Assembly: GCF_900100965.1 (NCBI RefSeq)
Contig: NZ_FMUJ01000009.1
Coordinates: 1 to 64,000 of the forward strand
Source: Variovorax sp. EL159
Lineage (GTDB): Bacteria > Pseudomonadota > Gammaproteobacteria > Burkholderiales > Burkholderiaceae_C
Direction: 5' to 3'
Length of the DNA: 64,000 nt
Below, one piece after another: positions 17,356-25,908 of the stretch. Made by a program: the position numbers and the translations under genes. How positions within the stretch are numbered: the first letter of the stretch is position 1; the number at the start of each line of letters is the position of its first letter. A model generated the notes under the pieces. That model was given only the letters and a program-made list of their open reading frames with translations, made no database searches and was not told the origin of the DNA.

Positions 17356-18078
17356 GTGAACACCTCTGCCTCGAAATTTCCGCCGTTGACCTTTCCGCGT
17401 CCGTTGGTCACGGTCGACGTCGTGATGTTCACCGTGCTCGAAGACGCTTTGCAGGTCTTGCTGGTTCGGCGGCCCGTCGATACGGCCGAGCCGTTTCCCG
17501 GCAAGTGGGCGTTGCCGGGCGGCTTCGTGAACATCGATGAAGACGCTTCGCTGCTCGATTGCGCTTTGCGCAAGCTGCGCGAGAAAACCGGCGTCGAGGC
17601 GCCGTACCTCGAACAGCTCGGCAGTTGGGGTGGTGCGCAGCGCGACCCGCGCGGCTGGTCTGCCACGCATTGCTTCTATGCGCTGATTCCGGCGCAGGCG
17701 ATGCAGTTGCGCAGCGGTGCCAACGCGGCGGAGGTGGCGTGGTTCGAGGTCGGTGCCGCATCGCGCAAGCGGCTGGCCTTCGACCACGGCGAGCTGCTCG
17801 ATGCCGCCATCGCCCGGCTTCGCAGCAAGGTCGAGTACACCTCGCTGCCAGCCTTCCTGATCGAAGAACCCTTCACGCTGCCGGCACTGCAGCACACCTA
17901 CGAGGTGGTGCTGGGGCGCGACATGGACAAGAGCGCTTTCCGCAAGCGCATGCTCGACGGCGAATTCATGGAAGAGGCCGGCATGGTCACCGGCAGCCTG
18001 GGCCGGCCGGCCATGAGCTACCGCTTGCGCGACCGCTCGCAGGCGGCGCTGTTTCCTCGCACATTCAACGCCCGGTAG
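17356..18078 (+). CDS. nrtR: NrtR-type Nudix/winged-helix transcriptional regulator
   Basis: This 240-residue regulator has an N-terminal Nudix-like domain (residues ~15-145) and a C-terminal winged-helix DNA-binding domain (~155-235, containing FTLPALQHTYEVVLG and a DKSAFRKRM recognition region). Catalytic Nudix proteins carry REUxEE in their box. Here the corresponding segment is ALRKLREKTG, so key acidic residues are missing and the domain probably senses ADP-ribose or a related ligand rather than hydrolysing it, as established for NrtR repressors. Translation starts at GTG 17356. It is divergent from the DUF4291-NADAR-ARH operon across two matching dyads, so self-regulation and control of that operon are likely. 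Confidence 0.9.
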   Translation: MNTSASKFPPLTFPRPLVTVDVVMFTVLEDALQVLLVRRPVDTAEPFPGKWALPGGFVNIDEDASLLDCALRKLREKTGVEAPYLEQLGSWGGAQRDPRGWSATHCFYALIPAQAMQLRSGANAAEVAWFEVGAASRKRLAFDHGELLDAAIARLRSKVEYTSLPAFLIEEPFTLPALQHTYEVVLGRDMDKSAFRKRMLDGEFMEEAGMVTGSLGRPAMSYRLRDRSQAALFPRTFNAR

Positions 18079-18377
18079 CTGTCGCGGCCATCGAAGGTTT
18101 CGGGGCCGCACGAAGCAGATGCAGGCACCCAGCGACGACGGTTTGTAAGCCTCTATTTCCTCTGTGTAAGCAACGCACCGCGCGACTCTTTCTGCTTAAA
18201 GACTAACCCTAGACGCCCTCTGGCCTTGCGGTGCCTACACTGCGGGGCGTTTGGGAGGAGGTGCCGCGCGGGCACCGCACGGCAGGCGCAACACGCAGAA
18301 GAAAAGGCGGGCTTGCCCATGCATTGCAGTCGCGAGGGATCTTCCGTTTTTCGGGTTCGCGGCGAGGCGTTCGTGCG
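18079..18377. other. Intergenic region upstream of AraC regulator
   Basis: About 300 bp without a gene. The sequence contains two near-identical TGTAAGC motifs (around 18145 and 18170), which could be regulator half-sites, and a GC-rich hairpin near 18258-18275 without a T-run. An in-frame extension of the AraC gene runs back to 18231 but lacks support. Confidence 0.35.
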
Positions 18378-19184
18378 ATGAGCGCGCAGTCCCTGCTGCA
18401 CCTGTGGGACGACGGCTTCGCCTACATCACGCCGGCCATCCGATCGGGGCTGACCGCCCGTCCTGCGTTGACCTTGCTGGTATCGATCAGCGGGCATCCG
18501 TTCATGCTGGAGGCGCGTGACGGCACGCGCGCGCATTGCACGGCCGCGGTGGTGGCGCCCGATGTGCCGCGCCGGCTCGATGCCGATTGCGGCGGGCTGA
18601 TCTCGATCAACCTCGATCCCGCGTCGAGCACCTGCCGCATGCTGTCGGCATGGATGGGCGGGCGCCGCATCATGCCGCTCGATGCACGTGTCTTCGGCAG
18701 CTTGCGCGACAGCTTCGAGCCGGCGTTGCATGGCGTGCTCTGCGATGCGCGCGTGAGGTCGCTCAGCCAGCGCATGGTGGATGCGGTGACGGGGTCGGCC
18801 GCGTTGTCGACGCAGATGGACCCACGCATCGAACGCCTGCTGCAGATGATCCGCACGCACCCGAGCCTGCTGCAGCGCGAAGAGCTGTCGCTGATGGCGT
18901 GCCTGTCGCGCGGCCGGTTGAGCCATCTGTTCCGCGAACAGATGGGAATGTCGGTCAAGCGCTACCTGTTGTGGAGCAAGCTGCGGCGCTCCAGCGTGCA
19001 GCTGGCCGACGGCCAGCCGCTGACGCACATCGCGCTGGCCAGCGGCTTTTCGGATGCGGCACACATGAGCCGCACATTCCGCGATTCATTCGGGCTGCAG
19101 CCTTCGTTCGTGGTGCGAGAGGTGAAGGTCGTGACGGATGGGCATGCGCCCGATGCCTGGCGCTCGCTCGCCGGCAAGGCCTAG
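18378..19184 (+). CDS. AraC family transcriptional regulator
   Basis: This 268-residue protein has a C-terminal AraC/XylS DNA-binding domain (~residues 160-255). The first helix-turn-helix includes RLSHLFREQMGMSVKRYLLW and the second includes HIALASGFSDAAHMSRTFRD. The N-terminal half is a poorly conserved sensor domain of unknown ligand. The ATG at 18378 is chosen because the upstream in-frame extension is arginine-rich, low-complexity and lacks a family counterpart. It precedes the anchored protein/pectinacetylesterase-like pair on the same strand by about 150 bp and could regulate it, but no operator was identified. Confidence 0.88.
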   Translation: MSAQSLLHLWDDGFAYITPAIRSGLTARPALTLLVSISGHPFMLEARDGTRAHCTAAVVAPDVPRRLDADCGGLISINLDPASSTCRMLSAWMGGRRIMPLDARVFGSLRDSFEPALHGVLCDARVRSLSQRMVDAVTGSAALSTQMDPRIERLLQMIRTHPSLLQREELSLMACLSRGRLSHLFREQMGMSVKRYLLWSKLRRSSVQLADGQPLTHIALASGFSDAAHMSRTFRDSFGLQPSFVVREVKVVTDGHAPDAWRSLAGKA

Positions 19185-19332
19185 CGGGTCGACATCGTTC
19201 CCGCGCGGTTCGGTGTGATCGGCCGGGCTGCAATTCAGCACCTTCGTACAAGTCAGCGCGGACCCTGCTGGCTAGTCTCCACGCGTGCCCCGAGAGGCAC
19301 ACAAGAACAACTGGAGACAGGTGAGGATCCGC

Positions 19333-20079
19333 ATGAAATTTCGCTTTCCGACTGGCGGCAAGCTCATCATGGGCGTTGGCGTCGTGGTGGCTGTCGTGGT
19401 GCTCTGGCTGTTGTTTGCCGACCAGGGCAGTGCACAGGCGACCTCTGAGGCAGAGAACAAAAGTTCTGCATCCACAGGCACACAAACGACAACGCAGGGC
19501 GGCGTCGTGCTGGCGCAGCGGGCCGCTGGCTACAAGCCGTTCGCTCCGGGCGCATCGCCTTATCTCCTGTCGGCCGGCCCTCTGGAGCGCGGCCTGGACG
19601 TCGATCAACTGAGGCGCGACCTTGCAGGCAGCGGCAAGAACGTTGAAGACGAGGTCGATCGCCTGGTCAAGCTCGCACGCTTTCGCGACCGCATGAACGT
19701 CCTTGCCGAAGTGCTTCCGAGCCTGAGCGACGAAGAGCGGCAACAGGAGTCTTACGAAGTCCTGCAGCAGTTGCCCGAGCACGTGGCCAATGGCGAGATT
19801 CTTCCGCGCGAGGCCTTGGCGACCACCACCGCGCTGCTTCAGATCGGCGAATCGGACCCGGTGGTCCGCAGCGAACTCACGAAGCGGTTGACGGCTTCGC
19901 TGGAGGCGTATGCCAAGCAGGTCGTGGGCCCCGAGCCCATCACCGAATCGCGCTTCCAGAGCTATGCGCAGGAGCGCGATCGGATGGTCAGCGAAGTGCA
20001 GTCCTCCATTCAGGACCCTGAAGCGCGGCAAGCGGCGATGGCGCAGCGCGAGCTCGAGATACGGCGGCGCCACTACTGA
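19333..20079 (+). CDS. Membrane-anchored helical protein of unknown function (possible hydrolase foldase)
   Basis: This 248-residue protein is not assigned to a known family. An N-terminal membrane anchor occupies about residues 8-30. A Ser/Thr-rich linker and a long, charged, mostly helical periplasmic part follow, with regular Asp/Glu-Arg spacing (for example DQLRRDLAGSG, DEERQQESYEVLQQLP) and a basic end, QRELEIRRRHY. The ATG at 19333 is preferred: a GTGAGGAT stretch lies just upstream and the anchor begins directly after it. It is 59 bp upstream of a secreted pectinacetylesterase-like enzyme. The plan of one inner-membrane anchor plus a helical periplasmic arm, encoded beside a secreted hydrolase, recalls steric lipase foldases (Lif). 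That comparison is structural inference, not detected homology. Confidence 0.65.
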   Translation: MKFRFPTGGKLIMGVGVVVAVVVLWLLFADQGSAQATSEAENKSSASTGTQTTTQGGVVLAQRAAGYKPFAPGASPYLLSAGPLERGLDVDQLRRDLAGSGKNVEDEVDRLVKLARFRDRMNVLAEVLPSLSDEERQQESYEVLQQLPEHVANGEILPREALATTTALLQIGESDPVVRSELTKRLTASLEAYAKQVVGPEPITESRFQSYAQERDRMVSEVQSSIQDPEARQAAMAQRELEIRRRHY

Positions 20080-20138
20080 TCCTGATCCATCCCATCGATT
20101 CGATTCCATTCCATTCACAACACAGGAGAGACACAGCC

Positions 20139-21842
20139 ATGCATCGAACAAGAACACTCTGGAGGTTGGCGGCCGCGCTGGCCTTCATGCTTTCGATGGC
20201 CACGGCCGGCGCCGCGCCGGCCGCGACCCCGCAGGTCCAGAAGAGCAGGGCCGATGCGCAGGCATTCATCGACGAGTCGACGGCCAGGTACAACGCAGGG
20301 CTGAAGTCCAGCTCCAAGCCGGGGCAGACCATCGTGCCCGCGGCCGGCCCCGTGTGGACCGCCGATCTGGACACCTGGGTGGAGTACACCTTTCCGGCCA
20401 GTTCGGGCGCATCGTGCATGAATGGAACGCCCTACCGGATGTATTACAAGATCGCGTCCGAGGCGAGCATGCGGGACAAGGTGCTGGTCGACTTCGAAGG
20501 CGGCGGCGCGTGCTGGGACTTCGATTCGTGCAAGCCGGGCTCCAAGCTCGGCGCATCCAATCCCGACGGCCTGGCCTCGGGCTACATCCAGGGCGATGGC
20601 ATCCTGACCAAGACCGCCACCGCCCTTACGTCACCGGTGCTCGACGGCAACACCTTCCTGACCAATGCGGCTGCGTACTTCGTCTTCGGCCGAGGCACGG
20701 GCACGCTGGACAACCGAAGTTGGTGGAATTTTCCGAAGTTCACGTCGCAGCCGGAAACGCAGCGATGGACCAAGCTGGTGTTTCCGTACTGCACCGGTGA
20801 CGTCAACTCGGGCGCGAGCTTCAGGGTCTTCGAAGATCCGAGCAATCCGCAGAACAGCAAGAAGGCCAACTTCAACGGCCTGAACAACGTGCGCGCTGCG
20901 ATGGCGTTCCTGCGCCAGAACAAGTTTGCAGAGAGCCTGTCGAGCAGGAAGTCGATCCAGCAATTGCTGGTCTATGGCGCCAGCGCAGGTGGCTACTCGT
21001 CGCTGGCCAACTACCCGATGATCCGCGAGGCCCTGGCAGGCGACAAGACGCGGGTTGCGATGTTCGATGATTCCGGTCCCATTCTCCCGGCGCCGATCTA
21101 CAAGCAGCGTGAAGAAATCCTGGCGAGCGACCTCGACAAGACGCCCGCGGTGAAGTTCTGGCAGAAGGTCACCGATGCTTGGGGGTGGTTCCAGCAGCCC
21201 ACCGCTGCCGATGCGAAAACGCCGGGCCATCCGGAATACGCGGAGCAGGCCAAGGGGCTGGTCGCGCGCTGGGAGAAGGCCACGGGCGAGAAGGTCGAGC
21301 TGTTGAAGAGCCGTGGTGGCGACACCGGCAACCTCAACAAGGTGCTCTCCAAGCGGTACGCCCAAGACCGTCTCGGCCTGGGCAGCTTCCAGCAGGACCA
21401 GGTCATCTCCAGCTTCGCCTTCGTCGGTGGCCAGAACGCCGAAGTCGTTGGCCTGACGGGCGATGCCTTTCGCGAGGCGAAGATGAAGCTCTTCACCAAG
21501 GAGATGAACCTGGTGCGCGCCGAACTCGGCCCGCTGCCCAACTATGGGTACTACATGCCCTGGTCGCGGTATGTGCTCCTGGGCAGTCACGTGACGACGG
21601 CGCTCACGTTCGCGGGCACCGATATCTGGCGCGCATCGAACCTGCGCGACGACGGTGGGCGGATCGCACCCGAGTTCAACGGCGACGTGGGTTTCTTCCT
21701 GAACAATCTCGTGAGTACCGAGAGCCTTGCGAGCCTTCCGGTGCTCAAGGAAGTCGGGGCACCCGGGGAGTCGTTCAGCGTGGGCAGCTTGATTGGCACC
21801 GTCCTCAGCTGGTTCCGCGTCTTCGACGGATCGGCCGCTTGA
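20139..21842 (+). CDS. Secreted pectinacetylesterase/Notum-like hydrolase
   Basis: This 567-residue exported alpha/beta-hydrolase has a signal peptide over about residues 1-26 ending AGAAPA. The oxyanion-side motif VDFEGGGACWDFDSC sits near 115 and the nucleophile motif GASAGGYSS near 284. The sequence continues to a Trp/Tyr-rich C-terminal region with candidate Asp and His. These are hallmarks of the pectinacetylesterase family, which de-esterifies polysaccharides or lipidated substrates. At 567 residues it is longer than many members, with an insert between the nucleophile and the C-terminal half. A clear ribosome-binding site (ACAGGAGAG) precedes the ATG. It is transcribed with the upstream anchored protein. 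The natural substrate is unknown. Confidence 0.85.
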   Translation: MHRTRTLWRLAAALAFMLSMATAGAAPAATPQVQKSRADAQAFIDESTARYNAGLKSSSKPGQTIVPAAGPVWTADLDTWVEYTFPASSGASCMNGTPYRMYYKIASEASMRDKVLVDFEGGGACWDFDSCKPGSKLGASNPDGLASGYIQGDGILTKTATALTSPVLDGNTFLTNAAAYFVFGRGTGTLDNRSWWNFPKFTSQPETQRWTKLVFPYCTGDVNSGASFRVFEDPSNPQNSKKANFNGLNNVRAAMAFLRQNKFAESLSSRKSIQQLLVYGASAGGYSSLANYPMIREALAGDKTRVAMFDDSGPILPAPIYKQREEILASDLDKTPAVKFWQKVTDAWGWFQQPTAADAKTPGHPEYAEQAKGLVARWEKATGEKVELLKSRGGDTGNLNKVLSKRYAQDRLGLGSFQQDQVISSFAFVGGQNAEVVGLTGDAFREAKMKLFTKEMNLVRAELGPLPNYGYYMPWSRYVLLGSHVTTALTFAGTDIWRASNLRDDGGRIAPEFNGDVGFFLNNLVSTESLASLPVLKEVGAPGESFSVGSLIGTVLSWFRVFDGSAA

Positions 21843-21876
21843 GTGAACGCTGTGCGATGAGCCGCCTGCGGCAGTG

Positions 21877-23109
21877 TCAGAGCCGGGCCGCCATCGCACC
21901 CAGATAGCTGCGCACCGCCGCATTGGCACTCAGCCCGATGGCGCGGTCGTAGGCCTGCCGGGCCGCGGCACGCGCGCCGCCAGCTGCGAGCAGATGGGCG
22001 CGGGCCGCCCAGAAGGGCTGGTAGTTCGTCACCTGGTCTGCGGGAATCGCGTCGAGCGCCTGCAGGCCGATGTCGGGCCCGCGCGCATTCGCCAGCGCGC
22101 ACGCGCGGCTGACCTGCGCCCCGATGCTCGGGCGCAGCGCCAGCAGGCCCTCGTACAGCGCCACCAGCGTTTCGGGTGGCACCGGTGCCCCGGCGCGGCG
22201 TTCGCAGTGCGCCGACTGGATCGCGGCCTCCAGCTGGTAGGTACCGAGCGATTGCATGCCGGAGGCTTGCCGCAGGTGGTGCTCGGCCTGCGCGAGCAGT
22301 TCGTGGTTCCAGCGCGTGATGTCCTGTTGGTCGAGTGGCACGTAGGCGCCGGTTTCGCTGCGCCGCGCGGCGGTGCGGCTTTCGCAGAACAGCATCAGCG
22401 CCAGCAGGCCCAGCGGCTCGGGCTCGTCGGGCATCAGGTGGCAGAGGATGCGGCCCAGGTCGATGGCCTCGGCGGTCAGGCCGCGCGGCAGCGCGTCGGC
22501 GCCATCGACGTCTTCCCAGCCGGTGCCGTAGGCGGCGTAGATGCCGTCGAGCACGTCCTGCAGCCGCTGCGGCAGGTCGCGCGGCTGCGGGTATTCGAAG
22601 GGAATGCCGGCCGCGCGGATGCGGGCCTTGGCGCGCACCAGCCGCTGCCCGAGCGTCGAAGGCGAAGTGAGAAAGGCGCCCGCCATGCGAGCGGCGTCGA
22701 GGCCGAGCACGGTCTGCAGCATGAGCGGTGCGCGCGCTGGTGCGTCGATGGCAGGGTGCGCGCACACGAAGAGCAGGCGCAGCCGCTCGTCGGGTACGGT
22801 CGCACCTTCGGCATCGGCCATGTCGGCCTCGCCGGCCAGCAGCAGCAGCGTCTGCGTGGCCTTGTCCTGCACGCGGGTGTGGCGCCACGCATCGAGCTTG
22901 CGGTGCCGTGCCACGCTCAGCAGCCAGGCGTCGGGCTTGTCGGGAATGCCGTCCACGGGCCAGCGCTCGAGCGCGCGCGCAAAGGCATCGGACAGCGCGT
23001 CTTCCGACGCCGCGATGTCGTGCGTGCGCGCCGAGAGGATGGCCAGCAGTCGACCGTACGACGCGCGGGCCGCCCGTTCGGCGGCCTGGTGAGCCGCCGG
23101 GTCGTTCAC
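21877..23109 (-). CDS. ECF sigma factor with C-terminal TPR-like extension (ECF42 type)
   Basis: This 410-residue RNA polymerase sigma factor has an ECF sigma core in residues ~10-175: region 2 contains DALSDAFARALERWP and DAWLLSVARHRKLDAWR, and region 4 contains MAGAFLTSPSTLGQRLVRAKARIR. A long helical extension (~180-410) with repeated LLA/AEHHLRQA-like segments follows, as in the DUF6596/ECF42 group. That group is known to be paired with DGPF (YCII-like) proteins, and its extension is needed for activity. The GTG start at 23109 overlaps the stop of the DGPF gene as GTGA. The long frame extending to 23634 merely runs antisense or out of frame through that neighbour. Confidence 0.92.
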   Translation of the reverse strand: MNDPAAHQAAERAARASYGRLLAILSARTHDIAASEDALSDAFARALERWPVDGIPDKPDAWLLSVARHRKLDAWRHTRVQDKATQTLLLLAGEADMADAEGATVPDERLRLLFVCAHPAIDAPARAPLMLQTVLGLDAARMAGAFLTSPSTLGQRLVRAKARIRAAGIPFEYPQPRDLPQRLQDVLDGIYAAYGTGWEDVDGADALPRGLTAEAIDLGRILCHLMPDEPEPLGLLALMLFCESRTAARRSETGAYVPLDQQDITRWNHELLAQAEHHLRQASGMQSLGTYQLEAAIQSAHCERRAGAPVPPETLVALYEGLLALRPSIGAQVSRACALANARGPDIGLQALDAIPADQVTNYQPFWAARAHLLAAGGARAAARQAYDRAIGLSANAAVRSYLGAMAARL

Positions 23110-23477
23110 GCTGTGGCCGCCGCCATGGCCGTGGCCACGAAGACCGGTCGAACCTCCACGCCGCCACTGGTGGCGCAAGGCGCGCGTGCCGCCCATTCGA
23201 GCGCGGCATCGAGGTCGGGCACGTCGACCACGAAGTAGCCGCCGAGCTGCTCCTTGGTGTCCGCGAAGGGGCCGTCCTGCACCTGGCGCTTGTCGCCGCG
23301 CACGCGCAGCGTGGTGCCGGTCATGGGCGGAAACAGGCCGTGCCCGCCGAGCGAGATGCCGGCCTGCCGCACGGCGTCGGCGTACGCGATCCAACTGGCG
23401 CGGTAGGCCTGCGAGGACGCGTCGTCGCGTTGTTCGAATTCGGACGCGGGCTGATAGAACATCAACATGTATTGCAT
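23106..23477 (-). CDS. YCII/DGPF domain protein
   Basis: This 123-residue soluble protein begins MQYMLMFYQPASEF and contains VQDGPFADTKEQLGGYFVVD, the DGPF signature, then DLDAALEWAARAP. The family is YCII-related with a ferredoxin-like fold and no settled activity. DGPF genes are classic partners and targets of ECF42 sigma factors, and here the sigma gene follows with a 4-bp GTGA overlap. It probably takes part in whatever stress or metabolite response the sigma factor controls. Upstream, 23478-23667 holds no gene and should contain the promoter. Confidence 0.93.
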   Translation of the reverse strand: MQYMLMFYQPASEFEQRDDASSQAYRASWIAYADAVRQAGISLGGHGLFPPMTGTTLRVRGDKRQVQDGPFADTKEQLGGYFVVDVPDLDAALEWAARAPCATSGGVEVRPVFVATAMAAATA

Positions 23478-23667
23478 GGTGTCTCTCCGTCATGGAAAAG
23501 TTGGCTTGAGCAACATCGCTCACCCCAATGACGGCCCGCTGCCGGTCATTTCGACACGAAGCCCTGTGCCGAGACGAATATTTTTTACGCGATTGCGGTT
23601 TGGCGCAATGCGCTGATCCACCAGCCCGGTTCACCGGGCGCGGCCCCGCGCCCGGACAACACCTTAG

Positions 23668-25029
23668 CTAGGCAAACCTGACCTGCAGCGACGGCGCGAA
23701 CATCGACTCCATGTCGGCGCGCAGCCTGTAGGCGGCGGTCGTCGTGTTGATCGCCACGTCGGCCCAGCAGAGGCTCTGGCCCTTCTTGACCGGTCGCACC
23801 AGCCTGACGTTGTGCGCCAGCCCGAGCGGCAGGCCGCCCAGGCGCAGCGAGCGGTCGGCCGGCAAGAGCTTGCCCCACACCGTGTAGCCGCCTTCGCCGT
23901 CGAGCATCTCGCCCGCGGCGAGGTCGCGCTTGGCGGTGGCCACCACGTCGGCGTTCCAGCAGGTGGCCACGCCGGTCGGTTCGCCGCGCAGCGCCACGCT
24001 GGCCACCGACATGCCGACTTCGAGCCCGATCAGGTGCCAGCGCTTGTACAGCGTGAAGTAGCGCCCGCTCGGGTCGGTGTGGGCGTTGTATTCCTCGAAG
24101 CAGTTCTTGATGTAGTCGGTCTCGGCCTCGACCGTGACCCACACGCCCATGCGGATGTCGTAGGGGATCTTTCGCCCATCGGCTTCGAGCGAGGAGACAA
24201 CCTCGACCATGCCCTTGCGCTCCAGCACGCCGCCTTCGCTGCGCGGCCGCGTGACGAAGGGAATGTCTTCCACGCTCGCGGGCGGGTAGAGCAGCCCGTC
24301 CGATGGCACCGTGAGGCCGGTGGCGTTGGCGACAGCCGAGCTTTCGATCGACGGCTTGGAGCCATCGAGAAAGCTGTTGAACATCTTCGGATTGAGCCCG
24401 CCGCGTTGCGCCTGTTCCGGCGTCAGGCCGTAGTTGCCCCACACCGTCTCGGGTGTCGATTCGGTGAAGTGCGGCAGCCACTTGTGGCCGCGCCCGGCCG
24501 CCACCACCGGAAAGCCGCAGGTGCGCGCCCAGTCGACCAGGTCGCAGATCAGCGCGGGCTGGTCGCCGAAGGCCAGCGAATAGATCACGCCTGCCTGCTG
24601 CGCCCGGCGCGCGAGCAGCGGGCCGCAGAAGGCGTCGGCCTCGACCGTCACATTGACCACGTGCTTGCCGTGCGCAAAGGCATCGAGGCAGTGGTCGACC
24701 GCCGCGATCGGGTTGCCGGTGCACTCGACCACGATGTCGATGGAGGGCTCGCGCGTCACCGCCTGCCAGTCGTCGGTGATCCAGGTGGTGCCGTGCTTCA
24801 GCGCCTCCTGCACGGAGCCGGCCGACGCGCGGGCTGGCTCCCAGCCCACGCGCGCCAGGTTGACGCGGGCGGCATCGGGCGACAGGTCGGCAATCGCCAC
24901 CAGCTGAACGCCGGGTGTGCGCGGCACTTGCGCGAGGTACATCGCGCCGAACTTGCCGGCGCCGATCAGGCCGATGCGGATGGGGCGGCCTTCGGCGGCG
25001 CGCTGTTGCAGGCGGGCATGCAGGCTCAT
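23668..25029 (-). CDS. NAD(P)-dependent oxidoreductase with C-terminal SAF domain (COG4091-like)
   Basis: This 453-residue cytoplasmic protein has an N-terminal Rossmann domain with GLIGAGKFG near residue 21 and a following AIADLSPDAA segment. The middle homoserine-dehydrogenase-like region includes VECTGNPIAAVDH. A C-terminal SAF-like domain (about 350-440) has KRDLAAGEMLDGEGGYTVWG. The closest description is the predicted homoserine-dehydrogenase-like family with an SAF tail, whose substrates are largely unknown. It lies 3 bp after the (interrupted) dioxygenase gene and in the same operon as a GntR regulator, so the pathway probably oxidises a hydroxylated acid or amino acid produced by the dioxygenase. 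The substrate is inferred only. Confidence 0.85.
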   Translation of the reverse strand: MSLHARLQQRAAEGRPIRIGLIGAGKFGAMYLAQVPRTPGVQLVAIADLSPDAARVNLARVGWEPARASAGSVQEALKHGTTWITDDWQAVTREPSIDIVVECTGNPIAAVDHCLDAFAHGKHVVNVTVEADAFCGPLLARRAQQAGVIYSLAFGDQPALICDLVDWARTCGFPVVAAGRGHKWLPHFTESTPETVWGNYGLTPEQAQRGGLNPKMFNSFLDGSKPSIESSAVANATGLTVPSDGLLYPPASVEDIPFVTRPRSEGGVLERKGMVEVVSSLEADGRKIPYDIRMGVWVTVEAETDYIKNCFEEYNAHTDPSGRYFTLYKRWHLIGLEVGMSVASVALRGEPTGVATCWNADVVATAKRDLAAGEMLDGEGGYTVWGKLLPADRSLRLGGLPLGLAHNVRLVRPVKKGQSLCWADVAINTTTAAYRLRADMESMFAPSLQVRFA

Positions 25030-25032
25030 GGG

Positions 25033-25908
25033 TCAGGCCTCCGCGGTGTCGAGCAGGTCGAGCGATGTCATCAGCGCGCTTTCGGGCAGGCCCTTCTTCC
25101 AGGGCACATCGACGGGGTAGGGCTTCAGCAGGCAGTCGTCGGGCAGCATCTCGATGGGCGTGAAGTCCCGGTGGGCGATGTACTCGGGCCGCTTGTGGCG
25201 GCGGATGTGGTTGCTGACGGCGCACAGGCTCAGGTACACGGCCACGCGGTTGAAGGGCGAGAGGTTGCTGCCCGAGGCATGCACGAGGCAGCTGTGGAAC
25301 AGGATCATCGAACCGGCCGGGCCCTTGAGCGAGACGATGCCACCGTGCTTGCCGCCGGCGCGGTCCACGAGCTGCGCGATCAGGTCGTTGTCCACCGTCC
25401 AGAGCGGGTAGCTGGTGGTGGTGAGGTCATGCTTTGCATCCATCACGCCCTTGCGGTGGCTGCCCGGAATGAAAATCAGCGGGCCGTTGTGCTAGTTCAC
25501 GTCGTCCAGAAAAATAGCCACGTTCATCGCGCGCTCGGTGGGCATCAGGTCGTCATTGAGCCAGGTGCCGTAGTCCTGGTGCCACTGCCACACGTCGCCC
25601 TCGAAGGCCATCTTTCCGTTGATCTTGAACTGGTGCATGTAGACCTCTTCCTCGAAGAGATCGGTCACCGGGCCGACCATGCGCGGGTGGCGCGCCAGCC
25701 GTGCGAAGGGCTCGCTGATGAGGTGCGCGGCGAAATTCGTGCGCACGGCATCGGAGCCTTTCTCGCGCACGTTGAAGGCCTCGCGCCGGCTGTACAGCGC
25801 GGGCACCGCATCGGTCAGCACCTTCGTCTCTTCGGCCGAGAAGTGGCCGGGGAAGAACAGGTAGCCCTCGCGCTCGAACTGCGCGCGTTGCTCGGGGGTC
25901 AACTTCAT
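25033..25908 (-). pseudogene. Phytanoyl-CoA dioxygenase (PhyH)-family gene, interrupted by in-frame TAG
   Basis: This is a non-haem Fe(II)/2-oxoglutarate dioxygenase of the PhyH/ectoine-hydroxylase type. The reading frame starts MKLTPEQRAQFEREGYLFF at 25908 and carries the iron-binding HxD in WQWHQDYG. It then meets TAG at 25494-25492, directly after DDVN. Reading through, the same frame continues HNGPLIFIPGSHRKG and on to the distal His region (LFHSCLVHASGSN) and the stop at 25033. Intact relatives have a sense codon here, so a single change such as CAG to TAG explains it. The truncated 138-residue product would lack the third iron ligand. It is coupled to GntR by ATGA and precedes the SAF oxidoreductase. 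A sequencing error or amber suppression cannot be excluded. Confidence 0.88.
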
